From Acidimicrobiia bacterium (GTDB taxonomy: Bacteria > Acidobacteriota > Vicinamibacteria > Vicinamibacterales > CAVVIG01), in NCBI GenBank assembly GCA_016871175.1, contig VFZL01000023.1, forward strand, positions 1-64,000: 64,000 nucleotides of DNA. Reading direction: 5' to 3'. Under the pieces are notes generated by a model that saw only the letters and a list, made by a program, of their open reading frames with translations, searched no databases and was not told the DNA's origin. Below, in pieces: positions 8,673 through 19,558 of the stretch. The position numbers and the translations under genes are program-made. Every line of letters begins with the position of its first letter. The first letter of the stretch is position 1.

Positions 8673-8701
8673 TTGACACCTCCGAGGGTGGTCGGTATAT
8701 A
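8673..8701 (+). promoter_or_regulatory. Near-consensus sigma-70 promoter
   Basis: TTGACA (8673-8678) and TATATA (8696-8701) are separated by exactly 17 bp, the best promoter match in the window. It lies 69 bp upstream of ATG 8771 and points to the HExxH-protein gene. Confidence 0.75.
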
Positions 8702-8770
8702 CACGCCTCTCTCGCCACAAGGCATGTGAGTTGACGTGCGGACAATGCATGAGCGCGTCGTGCTGAACGC

Positions 8771-9604
8771 ATGATCAACTACACCGAACGCCTCACCGCG
8801 CTCATGGCTGACATCGTCGCCAGAGTACCGGCGCTCTCGTTCATCGACATGCGAGACGTCCTGGTTTTCGCGCGGGCCGGCCGGTCAGGCGCGAGCGGTC
8901 CGTACGCCTCGTGCCACTGACTGACCCTGCCTCCGAGCGAGCCCGGCTACTTCTTCTGGCGTTGTCGGGAAACCGGTCGGGTCACACGACGCTCGGAGTG
9001 GTTCGTGACCAAGTCCCCATCGGTCTCGCTCTCCGGCCACTTGGTGTCGTATCTCATCTCGTTCGCGCTACCGCGCTATTGCGATCAGTCGCTGCACCGC
9101 GCGCGCAAAGGGCGCTTCTATCATCCCGATGAAGAAGCGTGGATGGCGAAGCTCGACACCGTCATCCACGAGCTCTATCACGTCTCACCGGATCTCAAGG
9201 GCATTCGTCGCATCGAGCGCGGCGACGGCACCTATTTCGCCGATTGCCACGGGCAGCACTATCACCGCGAGGTGGCGGACATGGTGCAGACCTACCTGGC
9301 GAGCGGGCCCGATCCCGAGGTGTATGAGTTCCTGCGCCACGACTTCGATCAACTCCAGCAGCGCTTCGGAGGGGTCGTCGGCACCACTTTCAGGATGTTC
9401 CCCTCGTCCCCGCAGCGTTACGTCGAGCGGCTCACGGTCCAGCCGCCACCGCCCACCGATACGGATCTCGTCGGCGTCGCGGTGGAGGAAGTCCGCCCCA
9501 GCCGTCATCGCGAGCGTTTCAGCGAGGGTGATCTCCACATCCGCGAGTTCGGACGCGAGACCTCTCGACGGCTGGTCCGCACGGGCGCGTTCCGTGCAGC
9601 GTAA
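8771..9604 (+). pseudogene. Conserved HExxH protein interrupted by an in-frame TGA
   Basis: The frame from ATG 8771 (MINYTERLTALMADIVARVP) is open to 9604 except for one TGA at 8918-8920, codon 50. The downstream part (LTLPPSEPGYFFW, RRSEWFVTKSP, ISFALPRYCDQSL, VIHELYHVSPD) clearly belongs to the same protein, a family I recall from Acidobacteria and related genomes and whose function I do not know. HELYH at residues 133-137 fits a zinc-metallopeptidase HExxH motif, but nothing more proves peptidase activity. As I remember the relatives, a cysteine (CHCL) stands where the TGA falls, so a TGC-to-TGA mutation is simplest; recoding as selenocysteine is a remote alternative. A product from GTG 9005 would keep the HELYH part. 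Confidence 0.7.
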
Positions 9605-9697
9605 TCAGTCGCAGAGTCGGACGAGGCCCTGCGACGTGCATATGCTTCATGTGTTTGTGGCTGTCGCGTCACCCGTGACACATAGCAGCCACAGCCG

Positions 9698-10297
9698 TCA
9701 GTTCGCGTCGACCCTACGCGCGCCCACGAAGCGACGTCGCCAGTACGTGCTGCTGCGCCGTTCCACCCGTACCACACCTCGAGAACTCGGTGCGTGGATG
9801 AACTGATCTTCGTCGAGCGCGATGCCGACGTGGGACGCTCCAGGCGCGACGGTGGAGAAGAAGACCAAATCGCCCGGTGCCACGGCAGCACGACCCACTC
9901 GCATCCCGGTCGCGTACTGCTCGCGCGTCTCCCGGGGCAGGGCGATGTGATGACGGGCAAACACCCATTGGGTGAACCCGCTGCAATCGAACCCCTCCGG
10001 GGATGAGCCGCCGTTGCGGTAGGGGGTCCCGACGAGGGCCAGCGCGGTGTTGAGCACCGCGGACAAGGCGGCGTCGCCTCCGGAAGCCGCGGCCGACGCG
10101 GCTCGGGCTCCGCCGGGATTCGTCGCTGGCGGCCGCGCGGGCGTCCTGCGGGGCGGCGGCACTTCTGCCGTAGTCGGGACGGGGAATGGCCGAGGAACGG
10201 CACCGGTTGACGCACAACCCGCCATCATGGCAGCGGAGGTAAGCAGTACGGCTGGCACGACACCCCATTTCACTCGCCTCTTCTTGTTCGTGTGCAA
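9698..10297 (-). CDS. NlpC/P60-family cell-wall hydrolase lipoprotein
   Basis: A secreted lipoprotein of 199 residues ending in an NlpC/P60 cysteine peptidase domain, the family that cleaves peptidoglycan stem peptides. I chose the TTG start at 10297 because a GAGAGG ribosome site lies a few bases upstream and it gives a textbook lipoprotein signal (basic HTNKKRRVK, hydrophobic stretch, lipobox MAGC with C28). An upstream frame reaching 10420 has no such support. After a proline/alanine-rich linker, catalytic C105 sits in EGFDCSGFTQWVF, H156 in GASHVGIALD and H168 in QFIHAPSS. The active site looks complete. It is convergent with the HExxH gene. Confidence 0.9.
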   Translation of the reverse strand: MHTNKKRRVKWGVVPAVLLTSAAMMAGCASTGAVPRPFPVPTTAEVPPPRRTPARPPATNPGGARAASAAASGGDAALSAVLNTALALVGTPYRNGGSSPEGFDCSGFTQWVFARHHIALPRETREQYATGMRVGRAAVAPGDLVFFSTVAPGASHVGIALDEDQFIHAPSSRGVVRVERRSSTYWRRRFVGARRVDAN

Positions 10298-10527
10298 CCG
10301 TCCTCTCTTCCTGGCTCTTGCTTGGTCCGTCGACCCTCGTCCGATAGTGTAACGGCTTCCCATGAGCAAGACGCGATGCCGCTCTAACTGACTCGTCTGT
10401 CGCCGTTTATCAACCAGCACGGACGCCGTCAGCGCCTTGACACCTCAGCCGGCCTCGGGCACACTCGTTCGAGGAGATCCATGACTGAGTGGATCCCAAG
10501 CAGGTACCTGTATGCCTGCTTTCTAGC

Positions 10528-11067
10528 ATGGAGCAAACGCTACTCCTCAACGCGTCGTACGAGCCACTCAAGATCGTGCACTGGCAAAAGGCGGTCACGC
10601 TGTGGTGCCAGGGCAAGGTCGAGGTTGTGTCGGTGTACGACCGCGAGATTCGCGGCGTCAGCATCAGCTTCAAGCTCCCCTCGGTCATTCGGCTGTTGCG
10701 TTACATCAAGATCAAACGCCGGTTCGACTACGTGCCGTTCTCACGCGCGAACATCTACGCGCGTGATGACCATCGCTGCCAGTACTGCGGCGATGGGTTC
10801 CCGACGAGCGAGCTGACGTTCGACCATGTCGTGCCGGTCGCCCATGGCGGCCGGAAGGACTGGGAGAATATCGTCACCTGCTGCGTGAGCTGCAACCGAC
10901 ACAAAGGGGGTCGGACGCCGGCTGAAGCGGGTATGCACCTGCTGAAGGCTCCGAAGCGGCCGGAGTCGGCGCCAGCCATTCGCATCACGATCGGGCTCAA
11001 GAATGCTCCTGAGAGCTGGCGTGACCACCTGTACTGGAACGCCGAGCTCCTCGACGACGACACCTAG
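10528..11067 (+). CDS. HNH endonuclease domain protein
   Basis: A 179-residue HNH nuclease. The N-terminal part (MEQTLLLNASYEPLKIVHWQ) is typical of the widespread chromosomal HNH family. The zinc-stabilised HNH fold is CQYC (84-87), then FDHVVPVAHGG with H100 as the catalytic-motif histidine, WENIVTCC, and a second zinc pair C119/C122 in CVSCNRHKGG. ATG 10528 is preferred because it begins at the conserved N-terminus; an in-frame ATG at 10489 would add 13 unrelated residues. The family is common, usually single-copy and of unclear physiological role; there are no restriction-modification partners nearby. Confidence 0.85.
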   Translation: MEQTLLLNASYEPLKIVHWQKAVTLWCQGKVEVVSVYDREIRGVSISFKLPSVIRLLRYIKIKRRFDYVPFSRANIYARDDHRCQYCGDGFPTSELTFDHVVPVAHGGRKDWENIVTCCVSCNRHKGGRTPAEAGMHLLKAPKRPESAPAIRITIGLKNAPESWRDHLYWNAELLDDDT

Positions 11068-11164
11068 CGGGTCCGCGCCGTGTCATCGGCGCACGCCCAC
11101 TCCCCGTGGTCAATCCCTGCTACCATCCTGACCGTTCCTGGTGTCCGACCGTTCGACAACGTCC

Positions 11165-12169
11165 ATGCCCGCCATGTCCCAGTCTCGTCTCACGGCGATT
11201 CAGCCTTTGCGTGCCGTCGAAGGTGGGCGGATCACCATCCTCGGCCAGCAGTTGGTGAACGCCGACGAGGGGATCCCGGAGGTACAGATCGGCGGACGCG
11301 CTGCACGTGTTGTGTTCGCCTCCTCGTCGGCTGTGGACGTGCTCATCCCGAGCGGCCTCACCGAAGAGGGTGCGGTTGCGGTGAGGCTCGCGAGCGTCTC
11401 GGGGGAAACGGCGTTCGTCCACGTCGCGGCGCCGCTGGCCACCGGCCTCCACCAGGTCGACAGCCCTGCGGCGGATCGAGAGGGCAACCTCTACTTCACC
11501 TTCAGCGGCACGCGCGGTCAGCAGGTCCCGGTGTCGCTCTTCCGCGTGCGACCGAATGGCACGCGCGAAACGTTCGCAACAGGCATCGTCAACCCGACCT
11601 CGATGGCCGTCGACCAAAGCGGCCAGTTATATGTGTCGAGCCGCTTCGCAAGCACCGTCTATCGCGTCGATGGGGAGGGCACGGTCCGCGTATTCGCCAC
11701 GGACCTGGGGGCTGCGTGCGGGCTTGCATTCGCGTCCGACGGCTCACTCTACGTCGGGGATCGGTCGGGCACGGTCTTCAGGGTCGACGCCCGGGGTCAC
11801 GCCAAGGCCTTCGCCACCCTGCCAGCGAGCGTCGCGGCCTTTCATCTCGCATTTGGCCCCGGCGATGTGCTGTACGTGACTGCACCCACGCTGAGTACCT
11901 ACGACTGCTTGTTTCGCATCACGCCCGACGGCGAGGCCACGGCGCTCCCGTACCGTTTCGGTCGACCGCAAGGGCTGGCGGTCGATGCCTCCGGAGTGCT
12001 GTTCGTCATCGAAGCGCTGGCTGGCGTGAGCGGCCTGTATCGGATCGTGGAGGGGCGCGAACCCGAGCTCTACGTGTCGGGGCCCAACCTCGTGGGCGTC
12101 GCGTTCGGCCCAAACGACTCGCTCATCGTGTGCTCCGGCGAGACGGCATACCGACTGCGCGCCAAGTAA
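11165..12169 (+). CDS. IPT/TIG plus NHL-type beta-propeller protein
   Basis: About 334 residues from ATG 11165 (or ATG 11174). The N-terminal 90 residues resemble an IPT/TIG immunoglobulin-like fold (GGRITILGQQLV, VQIGGRAARVVF, VLIPSGL). The remainder consists of repeated blades (SPAADREGNLYFT, PTSMAVDQSGQLYVSS, GLAFASDGSLYVGD, PQGLAVDASGVLFV) as in NHL or SMP-30/gluconolactonase-like propellers. No signal peptide is evident. An enzymatic role cannot be assigned. It lies 10 bp before the APC permease and may be co-transcribed with it. Confidence 0.7.
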   Translation: MPAMSQSRLTAIQPLRAVEGGRITILGQQLVNADEGIPEVQIGGRAARVVFASSSAVDVLIPSGLTEEGAVAVRLASVSGETAFVHVAAPLATGLHQVDSPAADREGNLYFTFSGTRGQQVPVSLFRVRPNGTRETFATGIVNPTSMAVDQSGQLYVSSRFASTVYRVDGEGTVRVFATDLGAACGLAFASDGSLYVGDRSGTVFRVDARGHAKAFATLPASVAAFHLAFGPGDVLYVTAPTLSTYDCLFRITPDGEATALPYRFGRPQGLAVDASGVLFVIEALAGVSGLYRIVEGREPELYVSGPNLVGVAFGPNDSLIVCSGETAYRLRAK

Positions 12170-12179
12170 GGTTGCCTGA

Positions 12180-13682
12180 ATGGCTGCGCCCACATCTCAG
12201 TTGCTCCGCCGTAAGCCCATTGCCGCGGCCGAATGGGAGTCGCCGTCTACCTCATCGGCGACGTTGCGCCGGGTGATGGGCCCAGGCGACCTCATCTTGC
12301 TGTCGATCGGCGCAGTGATCGGCGCCGGCATCTTCTCGTCGATTGGCACGGCTGCGGCGGGTGAGACGCTGCCCTCGGGCGAGGTTGTCCGGTACGGCGC
12401 AGGGCCCGCGCTGGTGCTCTCGTTTCTGCTGCTCGGCGTCGTTTGCGGCCTTGCCGCGCTGTGTTACGCGGAGCTGGCGTCGATGATTCCGCAGGCCGGC
12501 AGCGCCTACGCGTACGCGTACGCCACGCTGGGCGAGCTCGTCGCCTGGATCATCGGCTGGGACCTGATGCTCGAGTACGCCATCGGAAACATCGCCGTCG
12601 CGATTGCATGGAGCGGATACTGCACGTCGCTGCTCTCCGGATTCGGCATCACCTTACCGGAGTACCTCACCCATGGTTATCGCACGGCGCTGCTCTCGTC
12701 CGATCCGATCGTGCACGGACTGCTGGAGACGGCGCCGCGGATCGCGGGGGTGCCCCTGCTCTTGAACCTGCCTGCGTTCGCCATCGTGATGGCCATTACG
12801 GCGCTCCTGTACGTTGGTGTCAAGGAGAGCGTGCGTGCGAACAACATCATGGTGGCGGTGAAGCTCGTCGTGCTGCTCACCTTCGTGGTCGTGGGCGTCG
12901 GGCAGATCGACGCCGCCAACTACGTGCCGTTTGCGCCCAACGGCTGGCGCGGCATTCATCAGGGAGCCGCGATCGTGTTCTTCGCGTACATCGGCTTCGA
13001 TGCGATTTCCACCGCGGCAGAGGAGACGCGCGATCCCCAGCGGAACATGCCGATCGGCATCCTCGGCGGCCTCGGGATCTGCACGATCATCTACATCATC
13101 ATCGGCGCCGTCGCGAGCGGACTCGTGCCGTACGAGCAACTCAAGGCCGCCGATCCGTTGGCGCAAGCGCTACAGCTCGCCGGGCTCCGGACCGCGGGGC
13201 TCGTCGTGGCGTTTGGCGCCGTCGTCTCGCTGACAGCGGTAATCCTGGTGTTCCAGTACGGCCAGCCCCGCATTTTCATGGCGATGGCGCGTGACGGGCT
13301 TCTGCCAGCGTGGGCATCCGCGATCCATCCCCGTTTCCGAACCCCCCACGTCACCACGCTGGTGTCAGGCATCGGAGTGGCCGTCGGGGCGCTCGTGATG
13401 GACGAGAACGAGATCTACGACCTGACCAACATTGGCACACTCACCGCGTTCGCGATCGTCTGTCTTGGCGTGCTGGTGCTGCGGCGTACGGATCCAGACC
13501 GGCCGCGGCCGTTTCGGGTGCCGGCTCTGCCGATCGTAGCGATCGCGGGCGCCGCGGCGTGCGTGTACACGATGACCGGGCTTCCTGCGCAATCGTGGGA
13601 ACGATTCGGTGCATGGTTGGGGCTCGGGTTGCTCATGTACTTCGTCTACGGCTACCGTCACAGCCGATTGAGGTCGCTATAA
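12180..13682 (+). CDS. APC-superfamily amino-acid permease (CAT-like)
   Basis: A 500-residue integral membrane transporter with about 12-14 hydrophobic helices. The unwound first-helix motif GAVIGAGIFSSIGTAAAG is the amino-acid binding signature of APC transporters. AYAYATLGELVAWIIGWDLMLEY and FFAYIGFDAISTAAEETRDPQRNMP are typical of the cationic amino acid transporter (CAT/YfnA) branch. It likely moves an amino acid by proton symport or exchange; the substrate cannot be read from sequence. A second, different APC permease lies at 48298. Confidence 0.87.
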   Translation: MAAPTSQLLRRKPIAAAEWESPSTSSATLRRVMGPGDLILLSIGAVIGAGIFSSIGTAAAGETLPSGEVVRYGAGPALVLSFLLLGVVCGLAALCYAELASMIPQAGSAYAYAYATLGELVAWIIGWDLMLEYAIGNIAVAIAWSGYCTSLLSGFGITLPEYLTHGYRTALLSSDPIVHGLLETAPRIAGVPLLLNLPAFAIVMAITALLYVGVKESVRANNIMVAVKLVVLLTFVVVGVGQIDAANYVPFAPNGWRGIHQGAAIVFFAYIGFDAISTAAEETRDPQRNMPIGILGGLGICTIIYIIIGAVASGLVPYEQLKAADPLAQALQLAGLRTAGLVVAFGAVVSLTAVILVFQYGQPRIFMAMARDGLLPAWASAIHPRFRTPHVTTLVSGIGVAVGALVMDENEIYDLTNIGTLTAFAIVCLGVLVLRRTDPDRPRPFRVPALPIVAIAGAAACVYTMTGLPAQSWERFGAWLGLGLLMYFVYGYRHSRLRSL

Positions 13683-13683
13683 T
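13678..13683 (+). promoter_or_regulatory. Possible -10 element (TATAAT)
   Basis: A perfect TATAAT overlaps the end of the permease gene, 31 bp upstream of ATG 13714. No good -35 box is visible at 16-18 bp, so the promoter is tentative. A GGGGAGGA ribosome site follows before the gene. Confidence 0.35.
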
Positions 13684-13713
13684 CAACCCGGTAACGATCG
13701 GGGAGGACTGCAC

Positions 13714-14184
13714 ATGCGAAAGGCACTGATGGCGGCAGGTTTGCTCGCGGCGATCGGCGGTGGCGCGGCGTGGACCTACGCTCAGAGCGGCGGTGGGAGC
13801 CTGAGCGCGCAGGACTATGTCGAGATCCAGCAGTTGTACGCACGGTACAACTGGGCAATCGACGCGGGGGACATCGAAGGGTACGTTGCGCTGTACACGC
13901 CGGACGGGACGTTCAACACGTTCATCGGCGCCGACGGACTGCGCACGTTCATGAAACAGCGTCCTGGAGGCACGCGGCGCCATTGGAACAGCAATCTCGT
14001 GATCACCCCGTCGCCGGAGGGTGCGACCGGCAAGGTGTACCTGCTATTGGTGGACGTCGGTCAGAAGCCGCCTGCGATCAGCACGGCGGCGCGGTACTCG
14101 GACGTCCTGGTGAAGACCTCCAGCGGGTGGCGATTCAAGAAGCGCCAGACGACGTCGGATCCGGCGCCACCGACACAGGACTAG
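13714..14184 (+). CDS. Exported SnoaL/NTF2-like protein
   Basis: A 156-residue protein with a signal peptide (MRKALMAAGLLAAIGGGAAW, cleavage near YAQS) and a SnoaL-like/NTF2-like cone fold: VEIQQLYARYNWAIDAGDIEGYVALYTPDGTF is the classic start, followed by the RHWNSNLVITP strand. Such domains act as hydratases, isomerases or non-enzymatic binding proteins; the substrate is unknown. A good GGGGAGGA ribosome site precedes the ATG. Confidence 0.8.
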   Translation: MRKALMAAGLLAAIGGGAAWTYAQSGGGSLSAQDYVEIQQLYARYNWAIDAGDIEGYVALYTPDGTFNTFIGADGLRTFMKQRPGGTRRHWNSNLVITPSPEGATGKVYLLLVDVGQKPPAISTAARYSDVLVKTSSGWRFKKRQTTSDPAPPTQD

Positions 14185-14308
14185 ACAGCTTAGTGGCCGC
14201 TAGGGGGCCGCGGAGAGCTGTCAGCGATGAGCCGTCGGTTATGAGGTTTGTCGCACGTGTCTGGTCACCGGCGGGCTGAAGGCGCGCCAATGCCAGTGGA
14301 GTGATGCT

Positions 14309-15580
14309 ATGGAAGAGACACAGATGACTCGGCGTCAGATGCTTCGGGGTATGGCGACAGCCACGGCTGCGGCCATGTCGCCTGCGCTTGCGTCGTCGCG
14401 CGCGTACGCGGCTCAAGCGCCCGCCGGCTCGCCCGGACCGCTCAGTGCGTCGGTGCTTCCGGCTGGCGTGCGTTCTCGGTTCGTCGACGGTGTGAATGGC
14501 CTCCGCATGCACATCCTCGAGGCGGGTTTCGAGACAACGGGCCGGCGAGCGGTTCTGCTGCTGCATGGCTTTCCGGAGCTCGCGTACAGCTGGCGGAAGC
14601 AGCTCGTGCCGCTGGCTGCCGCGGGCTTCCACGTGTTCGCGCCTGACTTGCGCGGCTACGGTCGGACGTCGGGTGCGGAGAGCGTCAAGTACGCCGACGA
14701 CCTGCGGCCTTTCAGCACGATCAACCGCATCCGCGATCTGCTCGGCCTCATACACGCATTGGGCCACCGTTCGGTGGCGGCCGTGTTCGGCCACGACTTC
14801 GGATCGCCGCTCTCGGGTTGGTGTGCCTGCGCGCGGCCTGACGTGTTTCGTTCCGTCGTGATGATGAGCGCCCCATGGGGCGGCACGGCGTCGCTGCCGT
14901 TCAACACGGCGAACGCGACGACGCCTCCGCCCGTGCCACCCGATCCGAACGCGATCTACAACGAGCTCGCGAAGTTGACGCCGCCTCGAAAGCACTATCA
15001 GCGGTACTACCAGACCGCTGAGGCGAATGAGAACCTGTGGCATCCGTCGCAGGGTCTACACAATTTCCTACGCGCCTACTACCACATGAAGAGCGCGGAC
15101 TGGAAACAGAACCATCCGCACCCGCTCGCCGCGCGGACGGCCTCCGAGTGGGCGAAACTCCCGCGCTACTACGTCATGGATCTGGACAGAGGCATGTCGC
15201 AGCAGGTTGCCCTGGAGATGCCGTCCGCCGCCGAGATCGCCGCGAACAGGTGGCTGCCGGACTCGGAGCTCCGCGTCTACACCGAGGAATACGGACGCAC
15301 CGGATTCCAAGGTGGTCTCAACGGCTATCGCGGAAGCCCGGACGACGTCAATCTCCAGGTCTTTGCCGGCCGCACGATCGACGTGCCAGCGATGTTCATG
15401 GGCGGCAAGTCTGATTGGGGCGTGTATCAGAATCCGGGTGCCCTCGAGCGCCTCGAAAAGGTGCACGCGACGAAGTACCAAGGGACGCGCCTGATCGACG
15501 GCGCAGGCCACTGGGTACAGCAGGAGCATCCGGACGCGCTGAACCCATTGTTGCTCGACTTCCTCAAGCGTCACGCGTGA
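14309..15580 (+). CDS. Tat-exported alpha/beta hydrolase, epoxide-hydrolase-like
   Basis: A 423-residue protein with a twin-arginine signal (TRRQMLRGMATATAAAMS, cleavage near AYAAQA) and an alpha/beta-hydrolase fold. LLLHGFPELAYSW gives the HGFPE oxyanion-hole motif, DLRGYGRTSG the conserved DxRGxG turn, and FGHDFGSPLSGW an aspartate nucleophile as in epoxide hydrolases and haloalkane dehalogenases rather than GxSxG lipases. GAGHWVQQEHPD supplies the catalytic histidine and GGKSDWG a likely acid. An unusually long cap (residues about 200-330) separates the core motifs. The substrate is unknown. ATG 14309 is the first; ATG 14324 would start right at the Tat motif. Confidence 0.82.
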   Translation: MEETQMTRRQMLRGMATATAAAMSPALASSRAYAAQAPAGSPGPLSASVLPAGVRSRFVDGVNGLRMHILEAGFETTGRRAVLLLHGFPELAYSWRKQLVPLAAAGFHVFAPDLRGYGRTSGAESVKYADDLRPFSTINRIRDLLGLIHALGHRSVAAVFGHDFGSPLSGWCACARPDVFRSVVMMSAPWGGTASLPFNTANATTPPPVPPDPNAIYNELAKLTPPRKHYQRYYQTAEANENLWHPSQGLHNFLRAYYHMKSADWKQNHPHPLAARTASEWAKLPRYYVMDLDRGMSQQVALEMPSAAEIAANRWLPDSELRVYTEEYGRTGFQGGLNGYRGSPDDVNLQVFAGRTIDVPAMFMGGKSDWGVYQNPGALERLEKVHATKYQGTRLIDGAGHWVQQEHPDALNPLLLDFLKRHA

Positions 15581-15636
15581 GGGAGTCTGGGTGTCTCGAC
15601 CCGATCGGCGGTGGGTTCGCGTGCTTGACGACCACG

Positions 15637-16155
15637 CTACCGTGCTGGTTCCGTCGTCTTCCAGTCCGTGTCCCAGCGGATGTTGAGCCACGTGATGCTG
15701 CCTTTCACGCCGCTGACACCATGGGGCACGGTCGCCGGGATGAACTCAACGTCACCGGCTTTGATCAGATGCGACTGGCCGCCCACGATCTTGCCGTTCT
15801 GAATCGTCCCTCCCGTGGTCAGCGTGCCGGATCCTTCGAGCACGACCCACACGTCAATGGTCTGCGGGTGCACGAGGGCCGTTTCCGCGTTCGTGATGCG
15901 ACGGATGTTGACGTTGTATTTCCGGCCCTCGAGGAGACGCAAGGTCTGGAGCTGCTTGATATCCATGTCCTTGAAATACTGCGTGAGCGAGTCTTTCGGG
16001 ATTGCGACCGTTCGATCGGACGGCGCCTGTTGCAGCACGATCGTCTGTGTGCTCGCTGTCTGGCGGCTCGAGGCCCCCTGCGCGCCGAGTGCCGCGGCGC
16101 ACGCGATCACGGCGACGCCAGTACAGCCGTTCCGGTAGACCCTTCGAGGTGACAT
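15637..16155 (-). CDS. Exported cupin-domain protein
   Basis: A 172-residue protein with an N-terminal signal (RNGCTGVAVIACAAALGAQG) and a single cupin barrel: ETALVHPQTIDVWVVLEGSGTLTTGG and AGDVEFIPATVPHGVSGVKG match the two cupin motifs. The first motif lacks the usual HxH pair (it reads HPQT), though the second keeps PHGV, so metal binding is uncertain. A GGGAGGATTC ribosome site precedes ATG 16155. It is convergent with the hydrolase gene. No enzymatic role can be assigned. Confidence 0.75.
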   Translation of the reverse strand: MSPRRVYRNGCTGVAVIACAAALGAQGASSRQTASTQTIVLQQAPSDRTVAIPKDSLTQYFKDMDIKQLQTLRLLEGRKYNVNIRRITNAETALVHPQTIDVWVVLEGSGTLTTGGTIQNGKIVGGQSHLIKAGDVEFIPATVPHGVSGVKGSITWLNIRWDTDWKTTEPAR

Positions 16156-16313
16156 GAATCCTCCCGTTGGTTATTGACGACTGAAGATTGTAGATTGGCC
16201 ATTGTGTGGCGCACCATGCGAACTCGTGCCCTCTCTTCAGCGCTTACTGACGGCACCCACGGCGCCCCCGCCCAGGAGCGGGCCCGGGGATCGGGCACCC
16301 GGGAGCGCCTGAG

Positions 16314-16337
16314 CCGGGGTTCGGGGCGGAGCCCCGG
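16314..16337. repeat. GC-rich hairpin immediately before uvrA
   Basis: An inverted repeat covers 16314-16337; its core CGGGGC-GGA-GCCCCG (16322-16336) has the same stem as 5672-5686. The GGGGA that should serve as ribosome site lies at its 3' edge, four bases before the ATG, so the hairpin could limit uvrA translation. A longer GC-rich palindromic stretch precedes it from about 16260. Confidence 0.55.
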
Positions 16338-16340
16338 GGA

Positions 16341-19349
<3,009 letters not shown>

Positions 19350-19352
19350 GCC

Positions 19353-19374
19353 ATTGTGGTAAGATTACCACAAT
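19353..19374. promoter_or_regulatory. Perfect 10-bp inverted repeat between uvrA and lpxC
   Basis: ATTGTGGTAA, two bases (GA), then TTACCACAAT form a perfect palindrome four bases after the uvrA stop. The two-base spacer and AT-rich arms argue for a repressor operator (the inner TGGT...ACCA resembles GntR-type sites) rather than a terminator, and no T-run follows. It is about 185 bp upstream of lpxC. Confidence 0.5.
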
Positions 19375-19474
19375 CACGACGCGTATCGCTGTGGTACGGC
19401 GACTACAAACCGACAGCTCGGAACGGCGCGCTCGGTTTGACTCGCAGAGCTAAGTGGTTGGTAATACTTGGACT

Positions 19475-19508
19475 TGCCCGCCATGTTCCTGATAGGTCCT
19501 GGCGGGCA
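19475..19508. promoter_or_regulatory. Stem-loop in the lpxC leader
   Basis: TGCCCGCCA (19475-19483) and TGGCGGGCA (19500-19508) are perfect complements around a 16-base loop that itself contains CCTGATAGG. The hairpin ends 50 bp upstream of the lpxC ATG, so it could be a 5'-UTR control element or an attenuator. Confidence 0.45.
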
Positions 19509-19558
19509 TAGAGCTTGCTGAGTCTTGTGGCGCACGTCCCCAAGTGCCTGAGAGGGTA

